Shown one piece after another: positions 1 to 12,722 of a stretch of 64,000 bases of DNA. Made by a program: the position numbers and the translations under genes. The DNA comes from Harmonia axyridis. Taxonomy: Eukaryota; Arthropoda; Insecta; Coleoptera; Coccinellidae. The stretch lies in NCBI RefSeq assembly GCF_914767665.1, contig NC_059501.1, forward strand, positions 49,662,798-49,726,797. The letters are read 5' to 3'. The notes beneath the pieces are model-generated. The model was not told the origin of the DNA. It was given only the letters and a program-made list of their open reading frames with translations, and ran no database searches. How positions within the stretch are numbered: position 1 is the stretch's first letter; the number at the start of each line of letters is the position of its first letter.

Positions 1-1860
1 AGTAGACCTCAAATATTTTTTAATTATTTTTAATTTAGAGAATGATCTCTCACCAGAAGCAACAGACACAGGTAAAGTCAGAAGGATTCTTAAGGCAATA
101 CTAAGATTCGGTAGAGAAGAAGTTAGATTATTTTCAAAAATATATTGTAGAATTTCGAGAGGATTTGACGCTTCAGGTAATGAAAACAATCTTAGGGCTT
201 TTATCTCGTTGAATAAATCATTTTCTTCCACGTCAGCCTCCTTCTTTTCCTGATCAGTAAGCTTTTGTTGAAGAGCATGACAGCATTTTAATAGATTTTC
301 GTCATTTAATTTAAGAATATCACAAATAAAACCAAAAACGTTATCGTATTCAGATATCATATCGAACCTACTATTTAAAGAACTTAGCGTTAGATTTTTC
401 AAAAAGAAATTAATTTTGAAAGCGATTTTTGGATCTTGAGGTGCCTCATCCGTGTGTTCATAATCGAACAATTTTGGTTTATACTTTCGTCTTACACTAT
501 ATAATGGAGGAAAACTTTGCTCTATCTCAAGAGCAGCCGCTAGTTTTCCAGCTTCAGAAAGTTTTTCCTCAAAAACATTATCATCTCTATAATTTTTAAA
601 ATGATCAACTAAATTCTTTAAATAGTTTTGGCACACTTTAATGTCAATCGCTACACTCTGCATCATTTTGCTTACAATATTAATTTGGAATAAAACATCA
701 TACCAAATTATTACACTACAAATAAATTTGAAAGTTTGAATATTTGATAAAAGAGAATTTGCTTTATGTCTAGTTTCTATGGTGAAAGTATCATTTTCAG
801 CTAATTCTAAAAGGCTATCACATATTTGAATTAAATGAAATTTTAGTGGTTTTATAACATCAATCCTACTTGACCATCTAGTATCACTTAGGGGTTTTAG
901 ATGTAACTGAGGAACATGCTTTTTTATAACATCCCATCTTTTTGTGGATGAGGAGAAAAATGTTTTAGTTCTTGTACAATATTAAAAAAATTCAGTGTTT
1001 CATTTGAAACCTTAGCAGCATCATTTACAGTTAAATTTAAGCTGTGTGCAGCACATGGCACAAAAAAAGCCCTAGAATTAGCATCGAGTATGCGTTTTTG
1101 TAAACCAATATGTTTTCCGCGCATATTCGCCCCATTATCATACCCTTGACCTCTCATGTATTTAATATCTAAATTTAAATTTTCCAAAAATCCCATAACA
1201 AAATTGAATAGCCCTTCCCCTGTGGAGTCGAATATTGGACTAAACGCTATAAAACTTTCTTGTATTTGAACCATTTTAGAACTGTCATTTAGAACAACAT
1301 AACGCAAAACGAGGCTTATTTGCTCTGTATGGCTTGCATCTGGTGTACAATCTAAAATTATTGAATAATATTTGGAACTTCGAACCATATCCAAAATATT
1401 AGTTTTTACTTTAGAAGCCATCAATTCAATAATTTCATTTTGTATCTGGTAGCCTAAATAATGGGTCATCAAGAATTTGTTTGTGAGTTTTGCACTCGAC
1501 TAATGTGCTCTCTCATCACAGGATCAAAAGATGAAATCATTTCGACAGTTTTGAGGAAGTTCCCATTATCATTTTCAAAAAGTTTTTTAGAAGAACCTTG
1601 AAAAGCTAGACACTGCCTGGATAAACATTTAACAATTGAAACAATTCTTCCTAGAACGTCATGCCAATATTTTTTTTCAGTTTCTAAAACCCGTAAGTGA
1701 TGATCGTTCACCGTTGTGGACAATTTTAAAATTTTTTTTAAATTCATCCATTTATTCATGTGAACTTTATGTGCAATTGATGTTTCATGTCTTGTAATGG
1801 CTGAGGATAAATGTTGCCAATCAGAAAAACTAGTAGAATTTTTTGCGTCTTGACCTCAAC
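1..1860 (-). pseudogene. hAT transposase, DUF4371 plus hATC dimerisation region, broken
   Basis: The transposase reads from high to low coordinates. Residues near 1850-1760 resemble the end of a TTF-type zinc finger (DWQHLSSAITRHE). 1759-1469 and 1472-924 hold the DUF4371 catalytic region, with SIILDCTPD where family members usually have a DETTD-like first-aspartate motif, then YDNGANMRG and the CAAHSLNL motif. From about 923 to 1 an open frame continues with SDTRWSSRID and reaches the C-terminal dimerisation motif ASGERSFSKLK, which runs off the edge. Frame changes near 1855, 1472 and 930 mean no intact protein is made. Family assignment is secure; the exact subfamily is not. Confidence 0.8.
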
Positions 1861-2401
1861 CCCTAAACGTTTCGAAACAAAATAACTATTCTTTGGATAG
1901 GTTTCTGCTGTTATAGCATAGCAAGCTATAGCAAGATTTTGGTAGTTTCAGAAATTCTCTGTAACCTGTAGTATTTTTCCTACAGATGGTGGCGAAAGTT
2001 TCAGTAATTCCCCTGGCTAAAAGCTATTGCTTCGGTATTTATGATTGTTTATGTGTACCATATGCGTTTTAGTGATGATCGAAGAAATGGTGCCCGCCGT
2101 CCGGTGCAGGTGGTCCATAAAAAAATCCCGTACCGACAAAGGGATGATTATTTATGATTTGTTTACTCGAAAAGAATCGTATAATTGCAATCTGTGGCCG
2201 AGGTTATTTTATGGGGATTGCGACGTTCGGGAACTTGTTTGGATGTGTAAAAGATGTCCTTGCACGTTCAAAGTTGTTGAAAAAATAAAAAAAAATTTTG
2301 GTCTTTCGGTTTTTCATGTGGTCTATAAGAGATTTTGGCGCCCCTATAGAGTGGCGCCCGCGTGCGGTGCACGCGTTGAACGCGCGGTTGCGGGGGCCCT
2401 G
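1..2401 (-). mobile_element. hAT transposon (ZMYM1/TTF-type), 3' end outside the window
   Basis: The minus strand encodes a hAT transposase that leaves the window at position 1. The 5' terminus is probably at 2401: read on the minus strand the element starts CAGGGCCCCCGCAACC, the CAG-plus-G/C-rich start typical of ZMYM1-like hATs. About 540 bp (1861-2400) between terminus and recognisable coding sequence is leader with no convincing protein. The flank at 2402 is a TAGA microsatellite forming the tail of the neighbouring LINE, so this hAT probably landed in that tail. The 8-bp target duplication cannot be checked because the other end is outside the window. Confidence 0.75.
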
Positions 2402-2490
2402 AATAGATAGATAGATAGCTAATTAACTTTATTTCAAATGATATTTCTCAGATAAGAAAAACACAACATGAAACAGTGTCCCAAATAAAT

Positions 2491-5235
2491 TCAATATAAA
2501 CAAATACAATCAAGCTGCACCAAAATAATCTTCCAAACAATCTGCTTGTAATTATCAATGATCTTGAGATTGTAAGGTGATTTATTAAAGATTTTGATAC
2601 TCATATAAGATGGATTTTTTTCAGAAAGAGATAACCGGTGATATGGAAAATTAATATCTGCTGTTCTCGTATTATAAGTCACATTTGTATTATTTGTTGG
2701 AAATTCAGTTTTATTTTGATTTAAATACATTAGACATTCATGTAAGTACAAGCCGGTTACCGCCGAAAAACCTTGCTGTCTAAATTTTCCTCTGCATGAT
2801 TCCCTGAATAATTCCTTCTGATTAACAAAAATAGACTTTACCGCTGAGTTGACTCCCCAAAATATTATACTATATCCCATCAGAGATTCATAGTTTGCAT
2901 AGTATAATATCCTCTTTGTATCATTGTCAATATATTCATTCATTATTCTCATGGCATAACATACACTATTCAATTTTTTCAAGAGCTCCTCTATATGCAC
3001 TGTGCACTGTAGAAATTCATCTATGACAACACCCAGAAATTTGATAAACTTCGATGTTTTAAATATATCTTCTCCCAATTTCACCATCAGCTGGTCATCT
3101 CTCAATCTGTTTGCTCGAAAGACCACCACATCCGTTTTATCCCTATTTAGAATGAAATTGTTCCTTGAATCTTGTCATATATATCCTCACAATTCAGCTG
3201 CAGTTCATTTACATTATGTTCTGCTATTAGAAAATTAGTATCGTCCACAAAATTGTTCAATTCTGCATCTTCGATAGAATCTGCTATATCACACATGTCA
3301 TTGATCATTATTGAAAACAATAACACCCCGAAGATGCTACCCTGTGGAACACCAAATTCGTTCTCAATCCAAGTTGAGATAGATGTTTGGTCATCTATGG
3401 CTACCTTTACACACTGCAAACGATCATACAAATAGAAAGCGAACCATTTTAATGCATTTCCTACAATTCTATATTTTTTAAGTTTTTCCATCAAATGATC
3501 TCTGTTCAGACAATCGTATGCCTTCGAAAGATCCACGGACAATCCAGAAACAAGCTGGATTTCAAAATATTATTGGTGAATTGAAAAATAGCAGTTTGTG
3601 TTGACCGACCCATCAAATATCCATGCTGTGAAGAATGAAATAGTTCACGACTATTGAAATAAGTCAAAAGTCTATTTACCATTGCTAACTCAAATATTTT
3701 CGAAAAACTGTTCAACAGGCTAATAGGTCTATAATTTTTCAAGTCTTCTGGATCTCCAGCTTTGAATATTGGAATTATCACCGATAATTTGAGCTGATCT
3801 GGGAACACACCAAACTTCAGGGAATTATTGATAATATGGCACATCACATAAGAAATAGCATCAATACTTGATTTGCTATTTTAACTGGAATCTCATCAAT
3901 TCCGGAACTTGATTTGTTTTTCAGTTTAGTGAATATATCTACAATTTTCTCCACAGTCAAGGGCTTCAAATAAAGGATGTATCAGCCTCAATATTGCAAA
4001 CAAATTCTGAATCATCGAAATTTGCCATCATGTTTGAGATCATTTGAACAAAGAATTCATTATAGTAATCCGCTGTTTCTTCTGGTGATTTTGAAGTTGG
4101 ATTATGTTGAATTTTGAATCCTGGTTTTACCTTGGATTTTATTGCAAATTTTCCACTTGGCTTTAGTTTTTTTATCAGATGATATAATTTCATTTTTGTA
4201 GTTTGCTTTTCTAAGATCGATGAGTGTCTGATCATATTTTTTCTTCTCAATTTTATAGGCACATTTATATCTTTCTTGATAGTTACTCAGAGTAAATAAT
4301 AAGTCTAAGTTATGTTTCATTTGAATGAATACAGGATTATCGTAAAAAAAATCTTTCTTTCTCCGATTCTTCAATGAAATCTTTTCGAATGGAAAATGTT
4401 TATTAAATATATTAATAAAATCGTTTGAGAAAATTTGCCATTGTTTGTTGACATCTGTTTTTTCCACCGTATATACATTCGACAAGTCCTGATAGAAATT
4501 CTTGACGAGCGTATTAAGGAAATGTGCGCATTCGACTGACCGAACTGTAATCATCGATTTTGGATTCAAATAGAATTTTTTAGGCACTGTGATCGGATAT
4601 ATGATTGAAAACAACGAAGCTTCTTATCGGGCAGTTTAGATTTGAGAAAATATTATCAATATAGCTCTTTGACTCACCCATAATTCTTGTATCATCTGGG
4701 ATATGTTTTACTAAAGAAAACGAGCTAAGAAGTGATGTAAGTTCGATCTTATATTTATTTTTCCTCTTTAGTTATTGAATATTGAAATCTCATCCCACTA
4801 TTATTATTTTATTCTCCTCTTGAATCTTAAGCAGTAATTTCTCCAATTTGCTCAAAAATGTATCTTTGTCTCCGTTGCAAGGTCTATATATTGAAATTAA
4901 TATAATTTTTTCATTATCCAGTACCCATTCTGTTGCTGAACATTCAAATTCCCCTTTTATTGATTGCTCACTCATATCAAACCTATCTTTGTGTTTCATA
5001 CCTGAGCGAGTATATACTGCAGCTCCACCATGTTCACTTTCCTTCCTTCTCTAGAGTCCTGCCAATGTGAAGTTGTCTATAGAAAGTACTTTAAGCTGTT
5101 CTGGAGCCTTCCAATGTTCTTTTATCAATAAAATTTTTCAATATTCTTCTGTATGCAAAAATGATTGCAATTTATCTACCACCTTTCCTAGAGATTGTAC
5201 ATTTTGATGTATTACGCTTACAGTATTTGATGTTC
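2491..5235 (-). pseudogene. LINE ORF2: endonuclease-reverse transcriptase, multiply frameshifted
   Basis: Read on the minus strand, the frame begins near 5235 with an endonuclease start (VIHQNVQSLG) and continues through 4999-4790 (ISIYRPCNGD). RT motifs follow: IPIFKAGDPEDLKNYRPISL at about 3770-3710, SVDLSKAYDCL at about 3540-3510, FGVPQGSIFG at about 3370, and the catalytic box at about 3255-3240. That box reads FVDD, not the usual F/YADD. The C-terminal thumb-like part (3129-2491) has KFLGVVID and a terminal H-Y-TR/P-HRL pattern typical of CR1-like LINEs. At least four frame changes (near 3135, 3510, 3850 and 4260) separate the pieces. Confidence 0.75.
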
Positions 5236-5361
5236 TCTTGTGTATTAAAGTGGCTTTTTTTACTTGGTTATCTAGAAATCTAGCGGAATCGGTTTTCTCG
5301 TTCGTTATGAGGTTGGAATGGACTGATGACGCTTGATAAAAGACCTATTCACGGCCACCCC

Positions 5362-5556
5362 TTAAGGCCAAAAATCTGGATTCATTGCATTTTTCAAATA
5401 CTCGGTAGGAATGGAAACCTTGAAAGATGAATATATCTCAGGTTGCCTTGTTTTCAGTTTCTCACATTTAATGTCTGACGATATATCCGTTAAGTTGGCC
5501 AATGAAGTCGTAGTACTAGAACCTTTTTGAAAACCTGACTGATGAAAAGAAATCAT
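5362..5556 (-). pseudogene. LINE ORF1 (gag-like) C-terminal fragment
   Basis: This 64-residue open stretch contains YSSFKVSIPTEYLKNAMNPD followed by a WP. This matches the conserved C-terminal block of PHD/esterase-type ORF1 proteins in CR1/Jockey LINEs, where a Phe-Lys-Val-x-Val segment is followed by Asp/Asn-Pro-x-x-Trp-Pro. The downstream endonuclease begins about 130 bp further along the minus strand, the expected ORF1-ORF2 spacing. The N-terminal part of ORF1 is missing, which marks the 5' truncation. RNA-binding function is inferred from the family only. Confidence 0.55.
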
Positions 5557-5560
5557 AATA

Positions 5561-8500
5561 TTACTACAAAGGAATTCATTTCTGCATTCATGCAGCTCGT
5601 TCTAAAATTTTGGAAGTTAATGGTAATAAACTTATCGAGCGTAAATCACTATACCTACGATTATTAAGTAGTGTAGAGCTTTGATCATAGCCTGTATAGC
5701 TTGCTTATCAATGTTATGTAAACAAATACGCATATTCAATAAGCATACTCGATGCAGTTCGCATCAATGAACAATAACCATTGTACAAGATAGAAATAAA
5801 AAATAAACAGTGACCAGTCAAAATATATCTTTTCCCTAATCACCCCTGGTATTCCACCACAAGGCGATCCTGCCTTTGGGACCTCAATAATAGAATAAGA
5901 GACAAAAAAGCTTCGTTATTTTACATACCACTAAATCCAAGAGTATGCAAAGCATCTTTACTCGAGACAGAGCCGTATCTAGGGCGTGGCAAAAGTGGCA
6001 CTTGCTACGGGCTCAAAGTCCACAGAGATGCCCAAAAATATCAAAAGGAGAAATATTGGATCACCAGGCGAAATAATTTGAAAGATCACAACTCGGTTTT
6101 TATGTATACCAAGGCCACGCAATGAGTGATGCCGAGGAAACTGGAAGCATTTAACATATGACTAGCCTTGCCTAGAATTTGCCTACAAAGCCAAAAGATC
6201 AACAAAACGAAAATATACAACTATAAGAAAATATAATGAATGAAAAAAATTTTCGAGAATGGGGGCGCTTTCTAATATATTGCTACAGGCGCAATAGTAC
6301 CAAGATGGATCGAGAAATTTATTAATAATATGCAACAAATAAAAACCGACATCGTTCAAACTTAATTTTATCCTTTGTAATTTGGCGAGTAGTTCTCGAG
6401 CCAAATTATAGGTGCACCCTCTCCCTGGAGTTCAGGTGTTTCGCCCCGAGATTGCTGGTGGACTCTTCAGTTAACGATCTCTGCCTAAGACACACCTCCT
6501 CACACTATCGTGGAGAAGTGGCTAGCATAGATAAGTAGATTTACTTATGCAAGATGTGCAACTCCCGATCGAAGCGCCTCCAATCAAAGTGTCTCCCAAC
6601 TAAGAAAAAAGTTATTTGAAAGCAGGTCATACAGATAGGGCCGAGAGTGGTACAATCTATTAGCGAATTGGGTAGTGGAGCCATTAATCGGGTTGAAATT
6701 ATAATTCCAAAAAAAGTATAATTGATTTATTCCGTCTAAATGATAGATACATACGATAGACACATCATTGAAGATTTTACGTAGTATAAAAAATTAAATG
6801 ACTTCTTGATCAAACTTAACATAATTAAATTAACATACATTTTCATATTTCTTATATATTTATAAACTATAACAGCATTTGAAATGATTGGGTAACTTGT
6901 TATAATTTCAAACACAAATGCTCCACTGAATAGATTGTAGAAAACTTCATGATGAAATCTTAATTCTTCAAAATGCATAAACAGATAAATTGCAAATACC
7001 TTTATCGATCATTCTGCCAAAAGTCAGCTCAGTTTCTTTAACTTCCTGAGAAGTTGTTAAAGGAACTTCTAAGAAGGTTGCTGATTCTTGTGCCGGTATA
7101 CCCTTGTGTCTTCTACAAGATAGTTTCTTCACTAATTATATCATTATTATTATCAGGGTCATTCACTTAATCTGAAAGGAGGGGAATGTTCACATAAATT
7201 ATTATTTTACGTAAAAATGTGTGCTGCAGCCTTATTTAAATTATTGCTGGATGTTAGAATTGAAATGAATTACTTTGTGAATTTAGTGTTGGTACTTTGG
7301 TAGAGAAAAATTCGTAAGCAAATTATAAACAATCCGCGATGTTCTGAAAATTTAAGTCAAATATGACATGAAGACATTCTGAGAACTGGTATTTCGATAA
7401 TCGGAATACTCCGTTGGTGTCGCTTCGATCGACGACCCCTATGTAGTGTGGCGCATACAGCCATAGCACCATCTATGAGCAGAATGAGTCACTACAGTAC
7501 GTTGATAGCACCAATTCCAGCAACGTTCGACTTAATGTTTTTAACAACGTCATGCAGAGCAGAAACAGTTATGGGGTGAAAATTAAATTTCGAATCTCTG
7601 CAGAAGGTATTATTTCTATAAAGAGTGTAAAGTGACGAAAACTTCACTTAAATCCTCCAAATAAACAGCCTTATTTCTTCTTATAGATGCAAGATCAAAA
7701 TTCTGTAGCATTTTGTAGTTGTTTCAATTTCAACTCGTGTTATTTAATTTGTACTTAATCAAACCTGCATTTTGAATTTTAACTTCGAAGTAATCCATGG
7801 AGCCTTGGATCTACCTATGCGAGAATTAGGAAATAGAGCGTAAAGAGCAAACAGCATTATATTCTCAGAAGTTAGAAATCTTATTTTACTATCTACATTC
7901 ATTTTTCATATAAGTAATTTATTCTGGCTTCGATATAAATGAATTATATTTTATATGTTGCATACTGGCTTGCGTCTCAGTGATTTATGTTCAACCATTG
8001 TTTAAGGAGAAGATAGTTGGTTACTCGCCCTGCAAAGGGCATTGGATGTGCGTATGTGGCAAACTCAGAATTTTTGGGTCCATCCTAAAGCGCCCTCTAG
8101 GCGGCTATTTCTATAATCATTTGTCGGTAAAGAGGTTTCTACATTGGGTATAAAACTTGACGTGAAGAGTAAATAATTGGAGCCAAGTAAAGTAGAAACA
8201 CTTCGATGTTGAATAGACTGAGTACTGAGTTTATGACCCAGGTTTCGAGCTTGGGATTTTATTGCTTTGGTCGTAACGGGGTTTGTTTATGTTATCGGAT
8301 TTCGCTCATTCTATTGAGGGCTTACATACAATTAGAAGGCTTCAAAAAGACAGATTTTCAAGAATTTTTTTCGCGCAGACTATTCAATTTATTAATTTGA
8401 AAATTGGTGTACATATTATAATAACCTTATATTAACATATTTTTTATTTGTCACAATAATCTTCGCGAATGTTGCTATCGCCGATCTCCTAGAGCTCCGC

Positions 8501-8954
8501 AAAAAAAAACAATTTTGCGGTGATCACGATATCTCTGGACCGGATTATCTGAAATGAAAATCGTGGAGGGAATGTATGATCTGATTTGCGTTTGAAAAGA
8601 AATACTGTGATTGGAGAAAAATAAGTACATATAAGATTATTTTTTAGTTTTTCGAAAAGAGAATTTTAAATTTAATTAATTGATAATGTAAAATTGTTAT
8701 CAGTGAATAGTTTCATGTCAAGGTTATCTACCTCAAATAGGTAACTAAAATATTGGAATACTGCCAAAAGAAAAAGAAAATTTGATTTACAAAAACTATT
8801 CTCTTTTTTGTGAGAATCTCATTTGTTTTGTGATAGGACGTGAATGCTTAATTTATGAATATACATATAAGACTTTTTCAGCTGAATATTTGGTTCAAAT
8901 TATATCGAATTTTGGTTTGCAAAGAGATTTTTCATGAAAAATAAAATTATAAAA
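5561..8954. other. Unassigned intergenic or intronic sequence
   Basis: No gene can be supported over these 3.4 kb. Two G/C-richer patches look transposon-like: 5960-6040 resembles the degenerate end of a ZMYM-type hAT, and 7420-7520 is a short G/C-rich stretch. Open frames (6183-6404, 6736-6978, 8206-8400) show low-complexity composition and no recognisable motif. A possible exon at 6989-7115 on the minus strand is listed separately. Confidence 0.4.
6989..7115 (-). other. Possible unassigned exon
   Basis: The minus strand has an open stretch with non-repetitive composition (including IPAQESATFLEVPLTTSQEV and then FGRMIDK) that ends at a plausible donor, AAAG/GTATTT. A possible acceptor (ATAATTAG) lies just upstream on the minus strand. 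No protein family is recognised. It could be an exon of an antisense gene or chance; there is no partner exon nearby. Confidence 0.2.
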
Positions 8955-10166
8955 CCTCCTTAAACAATGGTAGTATTCATTTTTGGCCACCTTCTTTTGT
9001 TTTCGAGTTATAAGCAAAAATTGGAAAAATGGCGAGATCGAAAAACATTCATATAATAATAATAATAAAGTTTATTTCATAAATAAACACTTTACATCAC
9101 GGAGGTACATGCGGTATGACCTGTATGTGATATTAACTTAATTAAGATTTCTGAAATAAATGTTCCATAAGATAATTCAAAAGAAAACAACTACAATACC
9201 AGGAGAAAAACAAAAATCATCCATAAGCACAATGTAAAAAGTTATCTCACATCCGATATTTATAATTAATTGTATTATACTGTCCCAATCAGGTAATTAT
9301 TAAAGTCGTCATCGTTGCATAATCTGTCATAAATTGGTGAGTGCATTTCTTTATTCGGTTTCGAAAATTCTGGCCAGTCTTATATATTTCAGTCTTGTAT
9401 TTGGGATCTCAATTATTATTTATCAAGTCACTGATTACCTTTCTGTTCTTACCATCCAACCAAGCTTTTAAACGCTTTTTGAATGTTCTTAGATTTTTCA
9501 AGTTCTTGAGTTGATCAGGAAGGACATTGTAAATTTTTGTTCCTAGGTAGGTGTGATTTCTCTGGCCTATACTTTTATTGCATCTGGGTGGTTGGTAAGT
9601 ATGATCTCTGCCTCTCGTCGAATATTGATGCTGTGAAGTATTTAAGGTTGTCTTTCCTGAGATGATGTTAGAAAGAAGTTTAAGAGCATACAGCTGTCTT
9701 ACATCTTGGACTCCTGCTATATCAAATAACTGTTGGCTAGGAAATGTGCGCTTTTTCTTGTAGATGATTTTCAAGATCCATTTTTGAATGGAAAAATTAA
9801 CCTTTCAAAAAATGTTACAGAAATATAGTGTTCCCATTTAAAAAAACATAACTTTGGGTCATAGCTTCGTAATTGAAAACTCTTTTGAAAGGACGAGCAC
9901 GCCACTGGATTCTACGTAAAAAAGTGCCTGTATAATATTTTAATTTCAGAGCTCTATCATCAGTATTAGCGGATAGATTTTTCGATATCGCCATTTTTCC
10001 AATTTTCGCTTATAACTCGAAAACAAAAGAAGGTGGCCAAAAATGAATACTACCCTTTATAGTTTCTCAGAAAGAGAGATCGAGAAGTGGGTATCAGATT
10101 TTGTCTATCACCTCTGGTTTAAAAGTTGTAATGCTAAAACATCGAAATTTGCCCACCCTGTACTTT
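8955..10166. mobile_element. Inverted-repeat element carrying a LINE 3' fragment
   Basis: About 75 bp at 8968-9044 (core GGCCACCTTCTTTTGTTTTC) recurs inverted at 9985-10062 with few mismatches. On the right the element appears to extend to 10166, where CACCCTGTA gives a CAGGGTG-type terminus like the one at 37686. The left terminus is not clear. A LINE fragment (9047-9775) sits between the arms and probably inserted later. 9776-9984 is noncoding sequence of the host element. Confidence 0.5.
9047..9775 (-). mobile_element. LINE 3' fragment (CR1/Jockey-like)
   Basis: The minus-strand open frame 9774-9409 is the end of a LINE reverse transcriptase protein. It has the C-terminal pattern H-Q-Y-STRGR, Q-P-P-R, GQRNHTYLGTKIYNVLP and a basic FKKRLKAWL tail. 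Family members have GQRSF-Y-GPK-WN-LP at this place. About 350 bp of 3' UTR follows to a TTAT-repeat tail at 9050-9070. The fragment is strongly 5'-truncated and carries no catalytic motif. Confidence 0.65.
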
Positions 10167-11366
10167 GTTTTAGATTTCAGCCATTGCTCGTTTAATTTGA
10201 GATTCAAAATTTAATTTATCGACGAGAATTGTGTTGGGATTCTCGCACCTTCTCGCAACAGAAACCTCTCTTAGGATTGAAAAATATCAAGAGGTACTTC
10301 CTTGAGAGACAGAATTTGGAATAGTACGTACGTTAAACCACATTAATAGTCCAAGAAAATGATCAATGAAATACGAATTTTGAGGTTAAAACTTGAATTT
10401 TCGATATAAGTTACTTTGAAGCATCTAAAAACGAACTGTGAGAGGTTTTCTTAAATTCACCCCCGAGAAGGGGTGAAAAAAAATAAAAAAAGTGGTTTTT
10501 TTGAAATTTTGGGGAAATGGTAAGTGTTAAAAAAAAAAGTTTCGAATAAAAGTTGTAGAGCGTAAAATTTTACATAAAAATGTTCTCATAACTGTTTTCC
10601 CTAAAATTGAAATTAACTGAGATAGGGTAGCTAGAAGCTAGGGGATGATAACAGGAACTTTAAAAAATCATAAGTTGTTGAAAAATTGAAAAAACTCATA
10701 ATTTTTTTTTTAAATTATTTATATGATTATAAACTTTAATTCTAGAGAAAATTTTTTTTTTTTAATTGTTTATAAAAAAGTTATAACAATTTAAAATTTT
10801 TATTTTCAAATTAAATCAACTTTAACTGATGAAAATATATTTTTTTTTTTTAATAGATTAATATTTTAAGAAATTGACCATACGCGTTGAAATTTAATTT
10901 TTACCTGTTTTTTTCAAGCAGGTATAAAATAATTTACCTGGTGAAAGATATTGTGTGGCGGCGACTTTGCTTTTACTACCGACTTCGGTACCTCATGCAT
11001 GGAAAATACTGTATTACATCAAATTTTGGAGTCGATCTGAATCAAAAACTTTTTTTGGCGAAAAAATATCCAAGGTTATAGTCTTGGTTTTTTCGAAAAA
11101 TACGACCGATCGAATTTGAACTTTTTATGGTGTATTTAGATAGTTTCGAGGATGTACATTCCGAATCAGGCATCGATTTCGATCAGAAAAATTTGTATAC
11201 ACATTTAAAGCACTATTTTTCTACAAAATTAGCCATATCTCACCTCTGGGAAGTGCTAGGAAGAAACCGATGGTAGATGTATATTCAGAATCGAAAATTC
11301 TGCATGTAATCAAATTTTGAACGTGATCCGCCGCCAATTTTTGTTTCAAGAAAACACCCACAAAAA

Positions 11367-11670
11367 AAGTCTGATATGGTACTCAAATGAAAGGTCTCGT
11401 TGGGAGGAACTCAAAAATGGTCTAACTTTCGATCTGGGATCAACGGTTCTCGAGTTATAGCAGTTTTTTGGGATTTCAAAAAAAATTTAAAAGTCTGATA
11501 TGGTACTCAAATGAAAGGTCTCGTTGGAAGGAACTCAAAAATGGTCTAACTTCCGATCTGGGATCAACGGTTCCCGAGTTATAGCAGTTTTTCGGGATTT
11601 AAAAAAAAAAATTAAAAAGTCTGATATGGTACTCAAATGAAAGGTCTCGTTGGGAGGAACTCAAAAATGG
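11367..11670 (+). repeat. Tandem units of about 125 bp in the left foldback arm
   Basis: Two full and one partial copy of a unit starting AGTCTGATATGGTACTCAAA follow each other from 11367. The third stops after about 55 bp at 11670, where the sequence changes to a segment (GGGGCAAGCATAACC) that also ends the right arm. Copies differ by a few substitutions and by poly(A) length. Confidence 0.8.
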
Positions 11671-12293
11671 TTTTGGGGCAAGCATAACCATATTAAAAAC
11701 TCCAAAACCGTTAATCCCAGATCGACAGTTAGACCATTTTTGAGTTCCTCCCAACGAGACCTTTCATTTGAGTACTATATCAGACTTTTTTTGTGGGTGT
11801 TTTCTTGAAAAAAAAATTGGCTGCGGATCACATTGAAAATTTGGTTACATGCAGAATTTTCGATTCTGAATATACATCTACCATCGGTTTCTTCCTAGCA
11901 CTTCCTAGAGGTGAGATATGGCTAATTTTGTAGAAAAATAGTGCTTTAAATGTGTATACAAATTTTTCTGATCGAAATCGATGCCTGATTCGGAATGTAC
12001 ATCCTCGAAACTATCTAAATACACCATAAAAAGTTCAAATTCGATCGGTCGTATTTTTCGAAAAAACCAAGGGATATTTTTTCGCCAAAAAAAGTTTTTG
12101 ATTTAGATCGACTCCAAAATTTGATGTAATACAGTATTTTCCATGCAGAATTGCTATTTGCAATCAGTTCCTCCCTAGACGCCCCCAAAATTGAGTTATT
12201 TCGAATTTTGTGGTAACATTATCAAGGGGGTTTAGTCTGCCATCTGGTGGTATGAATCTGAGATTTTTAATATGGATATGCTTGCCCCACAAC

Positions 12294-12722
12294 CATTTTT
12301 GAGTTCCTCCCAACGAGACCTTTCATTTGAGTACCATATCAGACTTTTTAATTTTTTTTGAAAATTCTTAAAAACTGCAATAACTCGAGAACCGTTGATC
12401 CCAGATCGAAAGTTAGACCATTTTTGAGTTCCTCCCAACGAGACCTTTCATTTGAGTACCATATCAGACTTTTTATTTTTTTTTTGAAATCCCAAAAAAC
12501 TGCTATAACTCGAGAACCGTTGATCTCAGATCGAAAGTTAGACCATTTTTGAGTTCCTCCAAACGAGACCTTTCATTTGAGTACCATGTCAGACTTTAAA
12601 TTTTTTTTTTGAAATCCCAAAAAACTGCTTTAACTCGAGAACCGTTGATCCCAGATCGAAAGTTAGACCATTTTTGAGTTCCTCCCAACAAGACCTTTCA
12701 TTTGAGTACCATATCAGACTTC
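12294..12722 (-). repeat. Tandem units of about 125 bp in the right foldback arm
   Basis: Four copies of the same unit seen at 11367 occur here in inverted orientation, each containing GAGTTCCTCC followed by a conserved GAGACCTTTCATTTGAGTAC. One further single copy lies at about 11712-11787 in the spacer. The copy number exceeds the left arm, which accounts for most of the length difference between the arms (about 1,478 against 1,358 bp). Confidence 0.8.

Larger units (their letters stand above)
2402..5560 (-). mobile_element. 5'-truncated non-LTR retrotransposon, CR1/Jockey superfamily
   Basis: A LINE in minus orientation holds, from right to left, the end of ORF1, an AP-endonuclease, a reverse transcriptase and a C-terminal domain. 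It ends at a TATC-repeat tail (2402-2419) just after an AATAAA-like signal. Microsatellite tails instead of poly(A) are typical of CR1-type LINEs. The 5' end is lost near 5560. The left edge abuts the hAT terminus at 2401. Several frameshifts make it non-functional. CR1, Daphne and Crack clades cannot be separated by eye. Confidence 0.8.

Noticed and set aside
2045..2410. 121-residue open frame on the plus strand
   Set aside because: It runs antisense through the hAT leader and terminal repeat; its basic, Ala-rich end is the G/C-rich terminus itself.
12232..12552. Short frames inside the foldback tandem units
   Set aside because: They are translations of the 125-bp repeat units in both orientations.
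11367..12722. CRISPR-like regular repeats
   Set aside because: Units are directly adjacent without unique spacers and belong to a eukaryotic foldback element.
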